From positions 6,533-14,658 of the forward strand of contig JALTOP010000307.1 in NCBI GenBank assembly GCA_027000105.1: DNA of 8,126 bases, read 5' to 3'. The first letter of the stretch is position 1; every line of letters begins with the position of its first letter. This DNA is from Planctomycetaceae bacterium. Lineage in GTDB: Bacteria; Planctomycetota; Planctomycetia; Planctomycetales; Planctomycetaceae. Positions 5,546 through 8,126 of this stretch are shown here, one piece after another. A program made the position numbers and the translations under genes. The notes beneath the pieces are model-generated. The model did not search any database. It was not told the origin of the DNA and saw nothing but the letters and a program-made list of their open reading frames with translations.

Positions 5546-5932
5546 TTAGTGTTTCATATCCTTGACACCTTTTTTCCCTGCGACCGTCTTGCGGACACCC
5601 TTGCGCGTGCGGGCATTGGTAATCGTCCGTTGACCGCGAACAGGAAGCCCGCGGCGGTGCCTGATTCCCCGGTACGACTGAATCTCCCTCAAGCGTGAAA
5701 TATTCTGTTGAGTCTGACGGCGCAACTGGCCTTCGATGACGTAGTCGGTATCGAGCAGGTTGTTCAAATGGACGAGATCATCGTCACTTAACTCGGAAGC
5801 TTTCATCTGAGGGTCAACATTCAGCCTGCGACAGATTTCAATCGCCGTATGCCGACCGATCCCGTAAAGGTAGGTCAGCGAAATATAAGTCGCTTTATTG
5901 TTCGGAATATCAACACCCTGAACACGTGGCAT
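5546..5932 (-). CDS. rpsM: 30S ribosomal protein S13 (uS13)
   Basis: A 128-residue uS13, slightly longer than the 118 of E. coli. The protein sits in the head of the small subunit, contacts the P-site tRNA through its basic tail and bridges to the large subunit. Seen: 'MPRVQGVDIPNNKAT' (1-15), the helix-two-turn-helix region 'LTYLYGIGRHTA' (19-30), and 'YRGIRHRRGLPVRGQRT' (87-103), the most conserved block of the family. A Lys/Arg-rich tail follows, ending in 'GKKGVKDMKH'. ATG 5932 has a GGAG about 11 bases upstream. It follows rpmJ after about 105 bases, as in standard alpha operons. Confidence 0.98.
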   Translation of the reverse strand: MPRVQGVDIPNNKATYISLTYLYGIGRHTAIEICRRLNVDPQMKASELSDDDLVHLNNLLDTDYVIEGQLRRQTQQNISRLREIQSYRGIRHRRGLPVRGQRTITNARTRKGVRKTVAGKKGVKDMKH

Positions 5933-6037
5933 AACGTACTAACTCCGACTAACTGGTTTGAAAACAATGTGAAAGCAAATGAAAACCGTCCGCAATAACG
6001 ATACCACAGCAACCTTCGTTACCCTTGAAGATGTCCG

Positions 6038-6154
6038 TTATCCCTGACGCTGCTTGTGCTTCGGGTTCGATGAGCAGATGACGTAGACCCGCCCCTTACG
6101 ACGGACAATCTTGCAGTTTTCACAGATTCTTTTAACGCTCGCCCGGACCTTCAT
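6038..6154 (-). CDS. rpmJ: 50S ribosomal protein L36 (bL36), zinc-binding form
   Basis: A 38-residue protein beginning MKVRASVKRICENCKIVRR and ending SSNPKHKQRQG, the standard length and sequence pattern of bL36. Cys11, Cys14, Cys27 and His33 form the zinc ribbon of the C-plus form, which binds 23S rRNA in the large subunit. The ATG at 6154 is set by the conserved start, and an AAGGTGA-like site lies about ten bases upstream. It is the first gene of the block rpmJ-rpsM-rpsK-rpoA-rplQ after a 266-base gap. infA, which often precedes rpmJ, is not present there. Confidence 0.97.
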   Translation of the reverse strand: MKVRASVKRICENCKIVRRKGRVYVICSSNPKHKQRQG

Positions 6155-6313
6155 GGAACACCCATCACCTTTTACTTATCGACGCGGAGACGAAAACAGA
6201 CCCAAAGCCGGCCCATTCCTCCAACTCCGACGAAATCTCGATCAACCCGCACAGATAACACGATCAACTACACAATTAACGTAATCCACTAACACAATCC
6301 GCAACCCCACGTC

Positions 6314-6334
6314 CCCCTTCATGAAAAAAAGGGG
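6314..6334. other. Hairpin near the start of the rpmJ leader
   Basis: CCCCTT (6314-6319) and AAGGGG (6329-6334) pair around a nine-base A-rich loop. A competing small palindrome, TTCATGAA, sits at 6318-6325. On the minus strand the hairpin lies about 25-45 bases after the predicted transcription start. It lacks a following T tract, so it is not an ordinary terminator. Confidence 0.3.
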
Positions 6335-6363
6335 AGTGACCTGCGAACCGATTGGAACGCGGA

Positions 6364-6393
6364 ATTATAGACAGACCAACCCGTTCCACACAA
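6364..6393 (-). promoter_or_regulatory. Candidate sigma-70-type promoter for rpmJ-rplQ
   Basis: On the minus strand: TTGTGT (6388-6393), 18 bases, then a perfect TATAAT (6364-6369). The -35 matches TTGACA at only three positions but the -10 is consensus. It lies within 30 bases after the map stop and would drive rpmJ, rpsM, rpsK, rpoA and rplQ independently of secY-map. Confidence 0.5.
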
Positions 6394-6420
6394 GCCAACA
6401 GCCACACTTCCGTTGGAAAT

Positions 6421-7242
6421 TCATCCATTCTCCTGAAATTCTCCCTTGATTCCCCGTTTCGCCAGTTCCGAGGCTCGTGGGGTCAGGATTTCCGCTCCGT
6501 CAGGGGTAATTGCAACGGTATGCTCAAAGTGAACACTCGGCTTCCCATCGAGTGTGACCACAGTCCAATGATCCTCCGTGATGGTAACCCGCTTGGTTCC
6601 CGCGTTCACCATCGGTTCGATTGCAATAACGAGACCGGGGCGTAATTCAAAATCGTTCTCAAGTGTTGTTTTATCGACAAAATGAGGGACTTGGGGATCC
6701 TCATGCATCTCCTGACCGATCCCGTGTCCCACAAAATCTTCTACGGAACTGCACCCATTTTTCTCGATGAATTCTGCTAACCTGGCAGCTACTTCGCTCC
6801 ACATTTGACAGTGTTCAACCTGTTCGATCGCCAATAACAGGGCGGCTTCTCCTACTTCCAGCAACTTCTGTTTTTGTGCATCAACCTGGCCAACCGGATA
6901 GGACCAGGCGGAGTCTCCACACCAGCCATTCAGCTTGCAGCCCGTGTCGACACTGACAATGTCCCCCTCCTGCAGAACACGATCTCCCGGAATTCCATGG
7001 ACGACTTCGTCATTGACGGAAATACAGCAGACAGCCGGGAAGGGAACGGGGCCGGGAAAACCCTTGAAAAGCGGCTTTGCGTGATGCTTCTCAAAAAGAG
7101 CTTCAACCGCCTGGTCCAACTCGGCGGTGGTGATTCCGGGTTGGATCATCGATTCAACGATCCGATGTGCTTCGGTGACAAGCAGGCCTGCCCGTCGCAT
7201 TCGGTCGATTTCCCGTCGGCTTTTCAAAAAAATGGTGTTCAC
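6421..7242 (-). CDS. map: Methionine aminopeptidase, type I
   Basis: A 273-residue cytosolic metalloenzyme that removes the initiator Met from new proteins when residue two is small. The pita-bread fold and all five metal ligands are visible: Asp99 (in SVDTG), Asp110 (in CGDS), His173 (in GHGIG), Glu209 (in IAIEPM) and Glu240 (in HFEHT). The catalytic histidines His82 (in VHGIP) and His180 (in EMHEDP) are also present. Length is close to the 264 of E. coli, with no zinc-finger extension. The start is GTG at 7242; the best Shine-Dalgarno, GAGAGG, is about 12 bases upstream, which is rather far. Placement between secY and the alpha-operon genes is common in bacteria, usually with adk before it. 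Here adk is missing and the secY-map gap of 146 bases contains a terminator-like hairpin. Confidence 0.97.
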   Translation of the reverse strand: MNTIFLKSRREIDRMRRAGLLVTEAHRIVESMIQPGITTAELDQAVEALFEKHHAKPLFKGFPGPVPFPAVCCISVNDEVVHGIPGDRVLQEGDIVSVDTGCKLNGWCGDSAWSYPVGQVDAQKQKLLEVGEAALLLAIEQVEHCQMWSEVAARLAEFIEKNGCSSVEDFVGHGIGQEMHEDPQVPHFVDKTTLENDFELRPGLVIAIEPMVNAGTKRVTITEDHWTVVTLDGKPSVHFEHTVAITPDGAEILTPRASELAKRGIKGEFQENG

Positions 7243-7293
7243 AACAATTGATAACCTCTCAGGAAAAATTTCTCAGCAATGGAGAGAACTCCG

Positions 7294-7324
7294 GAAAAGA
7301 AAGATGCCCACATAGCGTGGGCAT
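7294..7324 (-). terminator. Terminator or attenuator hairpin between secY and map
   Basis: ATGCCCAC (7304-7311) and GTGGGCAT (7317-7324) form a perfect eight-pair stem with a five-base loop. On the minus strand the stem is followed by CTTTCTTTTCC, a T-rich tail. The plus-strand flank has no T run, so it points in the secY-to-map direction. No good promoter is visible between it and map, so partial read-through (attenuation) or RNA processing is as likely as full termination. Confidence 0.55.
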
Positions 7325-7388
7325 ACCGAATAAAAAACGACTCGAAACGGGAATCACTGAAGATGAATCTGTCTGAACCCGATCCTGT

Positions 7389-8126
7389 TCAGGTTTCGTC
7401 CGAGTCCAAAAGGCCTCGGTAGTTTCTCATGACCAGATGGGAATCAATTTTCTGAACCAGATCCAGGGCCACCGAAACAACAATCAGCAACCCGGTGCCG
7501 CCGTAAAAACTGGCCAGCATGAATGGGATATTCATCCAGCGGGCGACGATCATCGGTGTGATCGCGATGATCGCCAGGAAGCCGGCTCCCACATAAGTGA
7601 TCCTCACCATCACCTGTTCCAGATAGGTCGCCGTGCGTGTTCCCGGGCGATATCCTGGAATGAAACTTCCATAATCCTTCAAATTGTTCGCCATATCTTT
7701 CGGGTTGAACGTAATTGCGGTCCAGAAATAGCAGAAGAAGTAGATCAACGCGATGTAGCAGGTGTTGTAAATGAACCCGCGGCCGGAGCCAAAAGCGCTG
7801 GCAAGAATTTTCAGCGTCATCGAACCGGGCCAGATGTTTGCGAGTTGACTGAAAATGAAGTAGGGAAACATAAGCAGACTGGATGCGAAAATGATCGGCA
7901 TCACACCTGCCTGATTTACTTTCAGAGGCAGAAATTGTCGCTGGCCTCCCATTACTTTCCGGCCGCGGACATGCTTGGCCGATTGAATCGGGATTCGCCT
8001 TTGTCCCTGCGTAATGGCAACAACCGCAATCACGACCGCGATAAACATCACCGCCAGCAGAAGCAATTTGTCCACACCCAGTTCTGTTCCTGCTCGTATC
8101 CCTTTTTCAAAAGCAGGTTGCAGATA
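7389..8126 (-). CDS. secY: Preprotein translocase subunit SecY, C-terminal half (runs off the right edge)
   Basis: The frame stays open to the right edge, giving the last 245 residues of SecY, the channel-forming membrane subunit of the Sec translocon. The GTG at 8075 is internal, not the start: the frame continues upstream with family-like sequence. Visible segments: TM6 (about 20-38), cytosolic loop C4 with 'GQRRIP' (41-46), TM7 starting 'VNQAGVMPIIFASSLLMFP', TM8, cytosolic loop C5 with 'FIPGYRPGTRTATYL', then TM9 and TM10 and a short acidic tail ending 'DSDET'. The RPG arginine of loop C5 is needed for SecA-driven export in characterised SecY. The expected full length is about 430-460 residues, so nearly half is off the window. 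It is the upstream gene of this cluster, followed by map. Confidence 0.97.
   Translation of the reverse strand, partial: YLQPAFEKGIRAGTELGVDKLLLLAVMFIAVVIAVVAITQGQRRIPIQSAKHVRGRKVMGGQRQFLPLKVNQAGVMPIIFASSLLMFPYFIFSQLANIWPGSMTLKILASAFGSGRGFIYNTCYIALIYFFCYFWTAITFNPKDMANNLKDYGSFIPGYRPGTRTATYLEQVMVRITYVGAGFLAIIAITPMIVARWMNIPFMLASFYGGTGLLIVVSVALDLVQKIDSHLVMRNYRGLLDSDET

Larger units (their letters stand above)
6155..6420 (-). promoter_or_regulatory. Long untranslated leader upstream of rpmJ
   Basis: These 266 bases between map and rpmJ hold no ORF of interest. On the minus strand they carry a perfect TATAAT near the map end, a hairpin just downstream, then a GT-rich stretch in which TTGATCG occurs twice (6232-6275 region). 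If the promoter is real, the rpmJ transcript begins with an untranslated leader of about 200 bases. This is long enough for ribosomal-protein feedback control, though no known leader motif was recognised. Confidence 0.4.

Noticed and set aside
7373..7392. Inverted repeat CTGAAC/GTTCAG across the secY stop
   Set aside because: Only six pairs with no T tract. The hairpin at 7304-7324 is the better terminator candidate.
1..8126. CRISPR arrays, insertion sequences, prophage or attachment sites
   Set aside because: No repeated spacer pattern, transposase, integrase or long terminal inverted repeat was seen on either strand.

Overview
The window looks like chromosomal DNA from a planctomycete, most likely of the Gimesia/Planctomycetaceae type. 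This is an inference from four things: a secreted type I sulfatase, an orphan H-protein-like gene, an unusually long ribosomal protein L17, and a trimmed alpha-operon arrangement. No 16S gene or other phylogenetic marker is present to prove it.

Left part (1-2565): the 5' end of a sulfatase gene runs off the left edge on the minus strand. A divergent intergenic region of about 310 bases separates it from two plus-strand genes, a conserved-type lipoprotein of unknown function (439-1575) and a divergent glycine-cleavage H-protein-like lipoyl carrier (1700-2161). A small STAS-domain protein (2185-2565, minus) converges on the H-like gene with only 23 bases between them.

Middle gap (2566-3040): I see no convincing gene here. 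It holds a strong Rho-independent terminator for the ribosomal operon (2976-3009) and a second GC-rich hairpin (2854-2877).

Right part (3041-8126, all minus): in transcription order secY (C-terminal half only), map, rpmJ, rpsM, rpsK, rpoA, rplQ. This is the end of the spc operon joined to the alpha operon, supplying the translocon channel SecY, methionine aminopeptidase, ribosomal proteins L36, S13, S11 and L17, and the RNA polymerase alpha subunit. adk, infA and rpsD (S4), which often sit in this cluster, are absent from their usual places. A terminator-like hairpin lies between secY and map. A perfect TATAAT box followed by a leader of about 200 bases lies between map and rpmJ. Together these suggest that rpmJ-rplQ can be transcribed as its own unit.

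Most of the window is ordinary housekeeping DNA and I do not see a new defence or mobile system. The points most worth a second look are the tryptophan-rich insertion and acidic tail of L17, changed DNA-contact residues in the alpha C-terminal domain, paired palindromes where rpsD would be, the long rpmJ leader, the orphan H-like protein, and a tiny ORF with a perfect Shine-Dalgarno upstream of the lipoprotein gene.
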